A DNA stretch of 64,000 nt, from positions 1,550,001-1,614,000 of the forward strand of contig OY762937.1 in assembly GCA_963667005.1 (NCBI GenBank), read 5' to 3'. The number at the start of each line of letters is the position of its first letter. Position 1 is the first letter of the stretch. Positions 17,388 through 24,309 of the stretch are shown one piece after another. The stretch comes from G963662605 sp963667005. GTDB lineage: Bacteria > Bacteroidota > Ignavibacteria > Ignavibacteriales > Ignavibacteriaceae. A model generated the notes under the pieces. The model saw only the letters and a list, made by a program, of their open reading frames with translations, was not told the origin of the DNA and made no database searches. Made by a program: the position numbers and the translations under genes.

Positions 17388-18134
17388 GTGAAAAAACTCA
17401 TCTTTTGTTTAATCGCTATCCTGTCGTTATTCAATGTATCTGTTTCTGCTCAAGATACCACCGCAAGCAGCGGCTCTATTGACTTTCCATCCCGGAATTA
17501 CGGGATTAGTATTGGTAATTCCACTCAATTCTCAGGTCTACGATGCAACTTTGCCGACAGGCACGTTGTTGAAATCAACGGTATAAACCTCACTTTGTGG
17601 CTAAAGTTGTATCAAAATCAAGAGGCCGTTGTTAACGGCCTGAGCCTGGGTATCATTCCCACCGCCGGTTCAATGCAGCCTGTTAATATTGGCGTATTGG
17701 GAGTCGGGGCCCACCACAATCTATACGGACTGAATCTTACCGGCGGAGTAATTGGTGCAAGCGGCAATGTAAAGGGATTATCAATTTGTGGCCTGTTTAT
17801 ATTTGCAGAAAGAAGTGTGGGGCTAACTGTTGCCGGATTATCTGCCGGAGCAAAAAGATGTATGAAGGGGGTGGTAGTCAGTGGATTCGCGATAGGTACA
17901 GAAGGGAATATATGTGGTGCTGCTTTTACTTGTGGTTATCTTGGCGCAGGACGGTTCTCGGGTGTTGCAGTTGGAGGCTATGCAAACATCCGGCAAATGA
18001 ATGGAATTTCTATCGCTTTGTACAACCATGCAAAAGAATTGCATGGACTGCAAATAGGACTTTTAAATAATGCCGAAAATAACGCGGGCTGGTGCAAGTG
18101 GCTGCCGCTCGTGAATATGAATTTGAGCGACTGA
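17388..18134 (+). CDS. LA_2272-like repeat surface protein
   Basis: 248 residues, GTG start behind a GGAAGG site. The signal peptide ends at about SVSAQ. From about residue 60 there are imperfect repeats of roughly 13-22 residues built on GLxxxGLxxxAxxxxGL (NGLSLGIIPTAG, YGLNLTGGVIG, VGLTVAGLSAGAKR, NGISIALYNHAKE, HGLQIGLLNNAEN). These resemble LA_2272/LA_2273-type surface repeats and would form a regular beta structure, probably on the outer membrane. The end, GWCKWLPLVNMNL, matches the family's usual closing strand. Function unknown. It is a single gene between a terminator and the A+T-rich island. Confidence 0.6.
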   Translation: MKKLIFCLIAILSLFNVSVSAQDTTASSGSIDFPSRNYGISIGNSTQFSGLRCNFADRHVVEINGINLTLWLKLYQNQEAVVNGLSLGIIPTAGSMQPVNIGVLGVGAHHNLYGLNLTGGVIGASGNVKGLSICGLFIFAERSVGLTVAGLSAGAKRCMKGVVVSGFAIGTEGNICGAAFTCGYLGAGRFSGVAVGGYANIRQMNGISIALYNHAKELHGLQIGLLNNAENNAGWCKWLPLVNMNLSD

Positions 18135-18509
18135 CCTTTTTAAAAAAAATCCGAGCCATGCTTTTAAGAGAAACCTAATGGGGTATTATTTCAACAGCTT
18201 TTGCAAAATCTTTACCTCGAGATTTTTGTACCCTCGTCTGGCTAAAGATACGAACTTTTTTGAACTGGTTTTTACATTCAAGAATTATTGGATCACGGCA
18301 GCAGCTGAACTATGGAAATATATACGCACGTAAGCACAAAGAATATTCAACAAATAAAAAGTCCTTTTGATGATTTATAATAAATTATTTATATGTTTGT
18401 ACAAGAAATAAATACAGCTATTTATGGCACAAAGCCAACATATTTGTTGTATATATGAATGTTTATGGCTGTTATAAACAAGTTATATGCAAACCCAAAA
18501 GCTAAAATT
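18135..18509 (+). other. non-coding A+T-rich left flank of the defence island
   Basis: No gene is supported. The last 90 bases hold TGGC-ACAAA-GCCA (18425-18437), the hairpin CAACA-TATT-TGTTG (18436-18449) and a direct repeat of TTTATGGC at 18421-18428 and 18462-18469. The composition shifts to high A+T here and stays so to about 21.8 kb, which marks the likely left edge of acquired DNA. Confidence 0.45.
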
Positions 18510-19349
18510 ATGATTTATCTATTTTGTGACACTTGTGTTTTTTTAAATTTAGCTACAGATGTAAAGCTTTTTGATTTAATCAAGAAACTAGCCGAACTTT
18601 CTAATAATGGTACTATAAAACTTGTAGTACCTGATATCATTCATAAAGAACTAAACGATCATAAGGAAATTATCGTAAAAAAAAGAATAGCTTCATACAA
18701 AGGGCACTTAAAAAATATCCAAAATCTATATGACCTGTTCAAACCTGAAACTACAGAATTACTAAAAAAAGAAATTAGTAGAATAAATGCCGAGCTTCCC
18801 CAAAAAGAAGATATATTAACAAAGAATATTGCTGAAATTTTGAATTTAACTAAAAGTTCTATCCTTGTTCAATATACTGATAAGCATGTTCTAAATATGA
18901 CGCGGCGGGCAATTGATAAAAAATTCCCATTTCATCGAGACAAAAATTCTGTAAAGGATGCATTGATATCTGAAACCTTTTTAGAATATATTTCGAATTT
19001 GCCTTCCGACTGCGTAAAGATTTATTTTATTACTGATAACAAAGACGATTTTAGTGACACTTCAGATGCTAGGTTTCCTCATAAAGACTGGGCAAAAGCT
19101 TTCAACAAAAAAATACACTATAGTATAAATATCGGAGCCGTGCTAAACGAAATAATTCCTGAGGCTGTGGCAAAAGAAGTAGTTGCAGAAATCGAGGAAC
19201 GGTCTCACCAAATATGTGTTGACAGAGGAGAACATGAGTTTGACACCGAAAATGGATTTTGGAGCCGATCAAGATATGGTGGGCTCACTTGGCATTACGC
19301 CTGCAAAAAATGTCATATGCTTTTTGACACAGGAGAGTTCTATGACTAA
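18510..19349 (+). CDS. PIN-domain ribonuclease-like protein with C-terminal Cys/His motif
   Basis: 279 residues from the ATG at 18510. The frame is open to 18459 but the extra residues do not fit the fold. The start MIYLFCDTCVFLNLA is a PIN first strand with Asp7. VVPDIIHKELNDH supplies the conserved Glu, and IYFITDNKDDFSD supplies the late acidic residues, so the Mg2+-dependent RNase site looks intact. The last 45 residues hold CVDRGEHEF and HYACKKCHMLF, a possible zinc ribbon. The size and tail match large PIN proteins seen in defence regions rather than VapC toxins; no antitoxin gene is adjacent. The gene is strongly A+T-rich. Confidence 0.72.
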   Translation: MIYLFCDTCVFLNLATDVKLFDLIKKLAELSNNGTIKLVVPDIIHKELNDHKEIIVKKRIASYKGHLKNIQNLYDLFKPETTELLKKEISRINAELPQKEDILTKNIAEILNLTKSSILVQYTDKHVLNMTRRAIDKKFPFHRDKNSVKDALISETFLEYISNLPSDCVKIYFITDNKDDFSDTSDARFPHKDWAKAFNKKIHYSINIGAVLNEIIPEAVAKEVVAEIEERSHQICVDRGEHEFDTENGFWSRSRYGGLTWHYACKKCHMLFDTGEFYD

Positions 19350-19366
19350 AAGGCCAGCATATAAGA

Positions 19367-19524
19367 CGGGTTTTGTGTCAGACGGAGTGACCTGCAAACT
19401 TGGAGCTTTGTGCTTATATTCAAGTTTAGTGCATATTGAGAGTTTTGTACTCGGAAACCCGCCGGAACATAAATCCCGAAAACATTAAGTGCTATCGTAA
19501 GACAGACACTCAATACAGTTAGAC
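19367..19524 (+). other. nested palindromic non-coding element between the PIN and restriction genes
   Basis: The outer arms CGGGTTT (19367-19373) and AAACCCG (19455-19461) enclose inner arms AAACTTG (19396-19402) and CAAGTTT (19421-19427). GTTAGAC at 19518-19524 fits the integron core pattern GTTRRRY and lies 21 bases before the next ATG. The single-stranded fold would be a two-step cruciform, as in attC-like recombination sites. No integrase is in the window, so only the structure is certain. Confidence 0.45.
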
Positions 19525-19545
19525 AATTAAAAAAAGCAACAAATT

Positions 19546-21816
19546 ATGACCGAAGATAAAGTTAGGGAAAAAGCAAGTAAAATTTTGGGATTTTATGACA
19601 CCGAAACTGCTAAAAGTGGTGTTGGACAAATCACTTCATTTAATCAACTCGGATTTAAGGGAGTAAAAGACAGACCCGATGGGTGGTATTTGCCAAATCA
19701 AAAAAGTTTTCCGGCAATTATCTTAGAAGTAAAAAGCGAAAAATCCACTTTGCAAAAACCGCATATAGATGAGTTATTAAAAAACACATCTGTAGTTGAA
19801 ACTAAATATAAAAATCACATTGGCATTCTATACAATGGCAGTATTGTAAAGATTTTTAAAAACGGTGTTTATTTAAGAGATGAAAACGAACTAAAAAACA
19901 AAGAGTATTATTTAAGTATATTCTCAGAAAACAAAATTGATACTCCAAAAATATATACACTAACTGCTAGAATAAACAACAACCTGCATTTTAATTTCGG
20001 AATAAAAAATCTTTATCACCGAATGATATTCACTGCTTGTGCTTTGGTCGCAAAAAGGTATGGTTCTGTTCTTATTGAAGGCATGAACTACACTACATTT
20101 CACACTTCAATTCACACAACACTTGCTAAAAGTTTTGAAGAAGCTCGAAAACAAAACGCCAAGTTAGATATTTTACTTGAAGCATATTCTTCAATTAAAA
20201 TGAATATAACTGAAAACCAAGAAGCCATTGACGATTTTATAGTATGTGTTTGTGAGATTAGCGATAATATAAATAGTGACTTCTGGAATGGTGAAGACGT
20301 CATGGCTATTTTCTTTAACGAGTTTAATCGTTATAAAAAGAAAAGTGAAAGTGGACAAGTATTTACGCCGGACCATATTACAAGTTTAATGTATGCAATT
20401 ACAGGAGTTAATAAAGACGATATTATACTAGACGCAGCGTGTGGTAGTGGGGCTTTTCTGGTGAAGTCAATGTGTAATATGATTAAAGAAGCTGGCGGAA
20501 ACTCAACTAAAAAAGCAAAAGACATTAAACAATATCAGCTTTATGGAATTGAGTTTGATAAAGAAATTTATGCTCTTGCTTGTGCAAATATGCTGATTCA
20601 CAAAGACGGGAAAACAAATTTAGAACAACTTGATAGCAGAAAAGAAGAAGCAAAAAAGTGGATTAAAAGTAAAAAAATCTCAAAGGTTTTGATGAACCCT
20701 CCATTTGAGAACAAGTATGGTTGTATCGATATAGTGGCAAATGTTTTAGAAAGTGTTGTCCGAGAAACTACTTGCGCATTTATAATGCCAGATAATAAAC
20801 TTGAAACCAATCTCAAAAAAACAAAAAAAATACTGCAAAAACATACACTTATAAAAATTATCAAATTGCCAAACGAAGTATTTAGTGGTACAACCGCAAG
20901 TATTTTTATCTTTAAAAGTGGTATACCTCAAAATAACAATAAAATTTTCGCTTGTGCTATAATGGATGATGGACTTGAAACAATTAAAAATCAAGGCAGA
21001 CAAGACCTAAGAAATAAATGGGAAGGTATTGAAAAATATTGGGTAGATGTTATTTATAAACAGAGTGGAGACAGTACAATTCAGTGGCTCGACCCAAATA
21101 TAAGTTTAAGTTATAAAGAAGTTGAAAAACCATTTAATATAAGTAAGCATGACTTTAAAAGAATTGTGCTTGATTATATCTTTTTCAAATCAAAAATAAA
21201 TCCAAGTGAATTTAAAAATAAAATTATTGATTTTGTTTTATTTGACAATAAAGCAGATATAAATGATCGGTTAGTAAATGTTATTCGAAATAAAATAGAG
21301 ACAATAAATGATGACACTACTCTTGATATTTCAGAGTGGCATAAATTTACGATTTGTGGTGACAAAGGAATATTCAAACTTGTTCAACCAAAAGCAAGAA
21401 AACTAACAGAGTATTTGAATGATGGTGAAGTCCCTTTTGTCGCCTCAGGTGCTTTTAATAACGGTATTGAGAAATATGTTGAAACTAATGAAAAATTAGA
21501 TAAAGGAAATTGTATTACAGTTTCTGCAATTGGTGGTTTTTCTTTTTATCAAGAAAAAGATTTTATAGGTCGAGGTGGTGCAGGTTCAGCAATTAAGATT
21601 TTATACAATGACAAATTAAATGAAAAAAATGCTTTATTTATTTGTGCGGTTTTACAAAAAACATTAAGCAAATACGATTTTACAACGATGCTATCTGGAG
21701 ATAAATTGAAAAAAGAATTTATTTATTTACCAGCCAAAAAGGACGGAACACCTGACTTTACATATATGGAAAAATATATAAACAACTTGCAAAATCAACT
21801 TAAAATATGGATATAA
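19546..21816 (+). CDS. single-chain Type IIG-like restriction-modification enzyme (nuclease + N6-adenine methyltransferase + specificity domain)
   Basis: 756 residues, three parts. (1) Residues about 1-140 form a PD-(D/E)xK nuclease: Pro44-Asp45, then Glu61-Val-Lys63 in AIILEVKSEK. (2) About 260-520 is a gamma-type DNA adenine methyltransferase: SAM motif DAACGSGAF (296-304) and catalytic NPPF (384-387). (3) About 600-756 is a Type I S-like target-recognition domain (KLTEYLNDGEVPFVASGAFNNG to MLSGDKLKKEFIYLPAK). One chain could therefore recognise, methylate and cut DNA, as in BcgI/HaeIV-like enzymes. There is one recognition domain and no separate S gene. It is much more A+T-rich than the housekeeping genes, so it was probably acquired. 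Confidence 0.85.
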   Translation: MTEDKVREKASKILGFYDTETAKSGVGQITSFNQLGFKGVKDRPDGWYLPNQKSFPAIILEVKSEKSTLQKPHIDELLKNTSVVETKYKNHIGILYNGSIVKIFKNGVYLRDENELKNKEYYLSIFSENKIDTPKIYTLTARINNNLHFNFGIKNLYHRMIFTACALVAKRYGSVLIEGMNYTTFHTSIHTTLAKSFEEARKQNAKLDILLEAYSSIKMNITENQEAIDDFIVCVCEISDNINSDFWNGEDVMAIFFNEFNRYKKKSESGQVFTPDHITSLMYAITGVNKDDIILDAACGSGAFLVKSMCNMIKEAGGNSTKKAKDIKQYQLYGIEFDKEIYALACANMLIHKDGKTNLEQLDSRKEEAKKWIKSKKISKVLMNPPFENKYGCIDIVANVLESVVRETTCAFIMPDNKLETNLKKTKKILQKHTLIKIIKLPNEVFSGTTASIFIFKSGIPQNNNKIFACAIMDDGLETIKNQGRQDLRNKWEGIEKYWVDVIYKQSGDSTIQWLDPNISLSYKEVEKPFNISKHDFKRIVLDYIFFKSKINPSEFKNKIIDFVLFDNKADINDRLVNVIRNKIETINDDTTLDISEWHKFTICGDKGIFKLVQPKARKLTEYLNDGEVPFVASGAFNNGIEKYVETNEKLDKGNCITVSAIGGFSFYQEKDFIGRGGAGSAIKILYNDKLNEKNALFICAVLQKTLSKYDFTTMLSGDKLKKEFIYLPAKKDGTPDFTYMEKYINNLQNQLKIWI

Positions 21817-21999
21817 AGAACGCCCGCACCTAACATGTGGTTAAGCCCACTAGGCCTGATTTGGTGACAGTAAATTTTTTAGTGGCTTACTAAAAGTATA
21901 ACGGGGGATAACTACTCTGCGGCTAACGCCCCAGCGTGCCTAATCAAGGGAATGTTAAGAATCTCTGAGAACGAAAGTTCGAACTTTCGGTTTGATGAG
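21817..21999. other. non-coding right flank of the restriction gene with stem-loop
   Basis: TTAAGCCCACTA (21841-21852) can pair with TAGTGGCTTA (21880-21889). ACCTAAC at 21828-21834 fits the RYYYAAC half of an integron core site, but a matching GTTRRRY partner at the right distance is absent. A perfect 18-bp palindrome (CGAAAGTTC/GAACTTTCG) sits at 21972-21989. Base composition returns to the genome norm here. Confidence 0.4.
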
Positions 22000-22050
22000 T
22001 ACCCCGGAGAAGATTCGAACTTCCGTCCCGAAGTTTCGGGATTAGGAAAC
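22000..22050 (-). pseudogene. tRNA 3'-half fragment (T arm and acceptor strand)
   Basis: Read on the minus strand it gives TTTCCTAA, a TCCCGAAACTTCGGGA hairpin, the T arm GGAAG-TTCGAAT-CTTCT, then CCGGGGT and discriminator A. The 5' half of a tRNA is missing here. The acceptor strand CCGGGGT is complementary to GCCCCGG at the far end of the locus (22544-22550). The stop codon of the GIY-YIG gene (22042-22044) falls inside this fragment. Confidence 0.65.
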
Positions 22051-22299
22051 GTGGTACTCTCCGGAAATCACTTTTTCAATGAATTTCCGGCTTTTCATTT
22101 TCTTGATAAACTTCTCAGCCGAGGCGGCAGCCCTTTTATCCGAAAATGCTTGAGTGAAGATGAGCTCCCACGGTCGATGTCTGGCAGTAAACCCATTCTC
22201 AATTGTGTTATGGTTATGTAATCGCTTGGATGGATTTTCAGATATGCCGGTGTAATAAGTTCCGGATGCCTTTGATTTTAAGATATAAAGAAAAAACAT
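22042..22299 (-). CDS. GIY-YIG nuclease family protein (UPF0213-like)
   Basis: 85 residues from the ATG at 22299. The frame continues upstream, but there it only translates the end of tRNA-Arg. MFFLYILKS and YYTGIS correspond to the GIY and YIG strands. The catalytic Arg is in SKRLHNHN, and the conserved KAAASAEKFIKK-type helix (here RAAASAEKFIKKMKSRKFIEK) supplies the Glu. Such single-domain proteins are putative structure-specific or DNA-nicking nucleases; their cellular role is unclear. The gene begins 20 bases after tRNA-Arg(CCU) and stops inside a tRNA 3' fragment, so it is enclosed by tRNA sequence. Confidence 0.82.
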   Translation of the reverse strand: MFFLYILKSKASGTYYTGISENPSKRLHNHNTIENGFTARHRPWELIFTQAFSDKRAAASAEKFIKKMKSRKFIEKVISGEYHVS

Positions 22300-22319
22300 A
22301 ACACCCCAATATTTGTTTG

Positions 22320-22392
22320 TACCCTCGAGAGGAATCGAACCTCCGACCAATAGTTTAGGAAACTACTGCTCTATCCACTGAGCTACGAGGGC
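22320..22392 (-). tRNA. tRNA-Arg (anticodon CCU)
   Basis: On the minus strand this folds as a complete cloverleaf of 73 nt without encoded CCA: acceptor GCCCTCG/CGAGGGT (one G-U), D arm GCTC-AGTGGATA-GAGC, anticodon arm GTAGT-TTCCTAA-ACTAT with anticodon CCT, variable loop TGGTC, T arm GGAGG-TTCGATT-CCTCT, discriminator A. It is the only intact tRNA in the window. Two broken copies lie immediately 5' of it on the same strand. Confidence 0.92.
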
Positions 22393-22470
22393 ATTAAATG
22401 AATTATCGAACCTCCGTCCCGAAGCATCGGGATTAGGAAACCGTCGCTCTATCCACTGAGCTACGAGGGC
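22393..22470 (-). pseudogene. degenerate tRNA copy 1 (78-nt repeat unit)
   Basis: On the minus strand it starts GCCCTCGTAGCTCAGTGG, identical to the 5' third of tRNA-Arg(CCU), and keeps the TTTCCTAA loop. The anticodon and variable region is replaced by the hairpin TCCCGATGCTTCGGGA, and the T arm breaks off after GGAGGTTCGATA. There is no 3' acceptor strand, so it cannot make a normal tRNA. Confidence 0.75.
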
Positions 22471-22550
22471 ATTAAATGAATTATCGAACCTCCGTCCCGA
22501 AGCATCGGGATTAGGAAACCGTCGCTCTATCCATACTGAGCTACCGGGGC
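22471..22550 (-). pseudogene. degenerate tRNA copy 2 (80-nt repeat unit)
   Basis: A tandem copy of the neighbouring unit with a 2-base insertion in the D loop and a different acceptor strand, GCCCCGG instead of GCCCTCG. That strand is complementary to CCGGGGT at 22001-22007, about 540 bases away beyond the GIY-YIG gene. Otherwise it carries the same hairpin and truncated T arm. Confidence 0.72.
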
Positions 22551-22857
22551 AAAAATGAATTGTAAATTTAAGAAATTTGGGGCAATTAACATATTCGATA
22601 GAGGTGTAATCGCAATTACTGATGGCATAACAAGTTGTGCGCCCCCTTCAGGGGCGGGAATAGGTTTATCTCATTTCCTCAGGTTTCCTCCGATGCATCG
22701 GAGTATGCAAATGTAGATCCTTTGGATCCTGGGAGTTTTCCGGTCGCGCTTGATTCAACTGGTGGTGGGGAACAATACCTTTGAGGGACTTTAAATGTTC
22801 CTACAAACAGGCAAAGTTGTTATATTAATAGTATCTTTTAAAAACATTCACCTGGTC
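22551..22857. other. non-coding region rich in short palindromes
   Basis: No gene. Three compact palindromes are visible: CGCCCC-CTTCA-GGGGCG (22640-22656), the perfect CTCCGATGCATCGGAG (22688-22703) and GATCC-TTT-GGATC (22716-22728). They lie between the tRNA locus and a T9SS cargo gene and look like decayed repeat elements rather than an operon leader. Confidence 0.4.
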
Positions 22858-24297
22858 ATGAAGACAACACATTTTCAAGCACTACTCGTAATTTTTTTAC
22901 TCACCGTAGCCTTTTCATTCACTAATGCTCAAACCATTGTTATGAATGAGGTTTATTCCAGAGGTACAACTACTGAACCTGATTGGATTGAGCTATATAA
23001 CACAACAAGCAATCCTATTGATATTTCCGGTTACAAAATCTATGATAACGGCGGACAGAGCGGCAGCAAGACGAAGAAGGCGATTCCTGCGGGGACAACA
23101 ATTGCCGGGCACGGTTTTTATGTCGTTGTGACTGATGATGGAGCCGCTGATGCATTCGGACTTTCTTCTACAGGGGAAACCGTGTGGCTGGAGAATGCTT
23201 CAGGAATGGTGATTGACACGGTAACTTTTCCTGCCATGGCAACGAATCAATCATATGGCCGGACACCGGACGGTGCCACTTATACCGGAGCCGGGTTTGG
23301 TTTGATTACCGAGCGTACTATTGATATTAAAGAACCATCAGGCCTTGCATACAACGCGGTGCGTGGAACGTTATTTTGCGTTGGCGATAATCAAAGCATC
23401 ATATATGAACTATCGCTCGCAGGTGATATATTAAATCAGATTGCCGTGAGCAGCAGTGATATGGAAGGAATTACGTTTTCAAAAAATTATGATACGATGT
23501 TTGTTATTGAGGAAGGGAATTATAAGGTTCAGGGTTATACACTAAGCGGCGTTAAAGGTGCTTCCTGGTCAATCGTTACATCATCGGCTACAAATCATGC
23601 TTATGAAGGGGTAACCCGTTTGCCGAACGATGATTTTATTGTGCTTAATGAAAAAGATCCTACGCTTGCATTGCGTGCGACCCATACCGGAACGGAAATA
23701 TCGAGAAAAACTTTATCTCTCTCATCCGATCTGTCGGATATCTGTTATGACTCAACATTACAATGCCTGTGGATTATTAGCGACGAATCAAAAAAGATTA
23801 TGAAGGTCGCTTTGGATTATTCACTGATCGGTGAGTGGACTGAGAACCTCGCACAGGGTGAAGGCATCGCCGTTGTCGGTGACAGAATATACCTCTGCTC
23901 TGATTCAGATTCCAAATTCTATATTTATAGCAAACCGTCCGAATCTTCGACCGCACCATGGAAATTGTTGAGTACACTGACCAAGGGGAAATCAAATGTC
24001 CTCACGTCGGTAGCTGATGCAAAATCGAAATCACTCGGATATGCATTGAACCAAAACTATCCAAATCCTTTTAATCCAACTACTACAATTTCATATAGTG
24101 TAGCTTCAAAGCAGCATGTGGAGCTAAAGGTATATGATATGCTTGGTAATGAAGTTCAGACTCTAGTGCAGGAGGAAAAGCCTGCAGGGCAGTATGAGGT
24201 TCAGTTCAATGCCGCCGGGTTGCCTTCAGGAATTTATCTATACACTTTACGCGCGGGCAATTATACAAAAACAAACAAGCTTGTTATATTAAAGTAG
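22858..24297 (+). CDS. T9SS-exported lamin-tail / SdiA-regulated (phytase-like propeller) protein
   Basis: 479 residues from the ATG at 22858, which starts a good signal peptide ending TNAQ. A GAGGG site also favours an upstream ATG at 22795. Mature domains: lamin-tail domain at about 25-125 (IVMNEVYSRGTTTEPDWIEL, PIDISGYKIYDNGG); beta-propeller of the SdiA-regulated/YjiK type at about 155-370 (GLAYNAVRGTLFCVGDNQS, DMEGITFSKNYDTMFVIEE); T9SS sorting domain in the last ~85 residues (NQNYPNPFNPTTTISY to TNKLVILK). It is therefore a surface or secreted protein. The ligand is unknown; propellers of this type include phytase-like esterases, but catalytic residues cannot be assigned. Confidence 0.82.
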   Translation: MKTTHFQALLVIFLLTVAFSFTNAQTIVMNEVYSRGTTTEPDWIELYNTTSNPIDISGYKIYDNGGQSGSKTKKAIPAGTTIAGHGFYVVVTDDGAADAFGLSSTGETVWLENASGMVIDTVTFPAMATNQSYGRTPDGATYTGAGFGLITERTIDIKEPSGLAYNAVRGTLFCVGDNQSIIYELSLAGDILNQIAVSSSDMEGITFSKNYDTMFVIEEGNYKVQGYTLSGVKGASWSIVTSSATNHAYEGVTRLPNDDFIVLNEKDPTLALRATHTGTEISRKTLSLSSDLSDICYDSTLQCLWIISDESKKIMKVALDYSLIGEWTENLAQGEGIAVVGDRIYLCSDSDSKFYIYSKPSESSTAPWKLLSTLTKGKSNVLTSVADAKSKSLGYALNQNYPNPFNPTTTISYSVASKQHVELKVYDMLGNEVQTLVQEEKPAGQYEVQFNAAGLPSGIYLYTLRAGNYTKTNKLVILK

Positions 24298-24309
24298 CGC
24301 GCTAAAGAC

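Noticed and set aside
19367..21889. A true integron gene-cassette array
   Set aside because: No integrase gene is present, and paired RYYYAAC/GTTRRRY cores at proper spacing were not found on either side. Kept only as a cassette-like possibility.
21952..22221. 89-codon plus-strand frame opposite the GIY-YIG gene
   Set aside because: It is antisense to a recognisable nuclease and runs through tRNA-like sequence.
22320..22350. N-terminal extension of the GIY-YIG protein (MVGGSIPLEGT...)
   Set aside because: This is translation of the 3' end of tRNA-Arg(CCU). The real start is most likely the ATG at 22299.
22393..22550. Two near-identical tandem repeats of about 78 bases that could suggest a CRISPR or satellite array
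   Set aside because: They have no unique spacers and align with the 5' part of the adjacent tRNA-Arg(CCU), so they are tRNA-derived.
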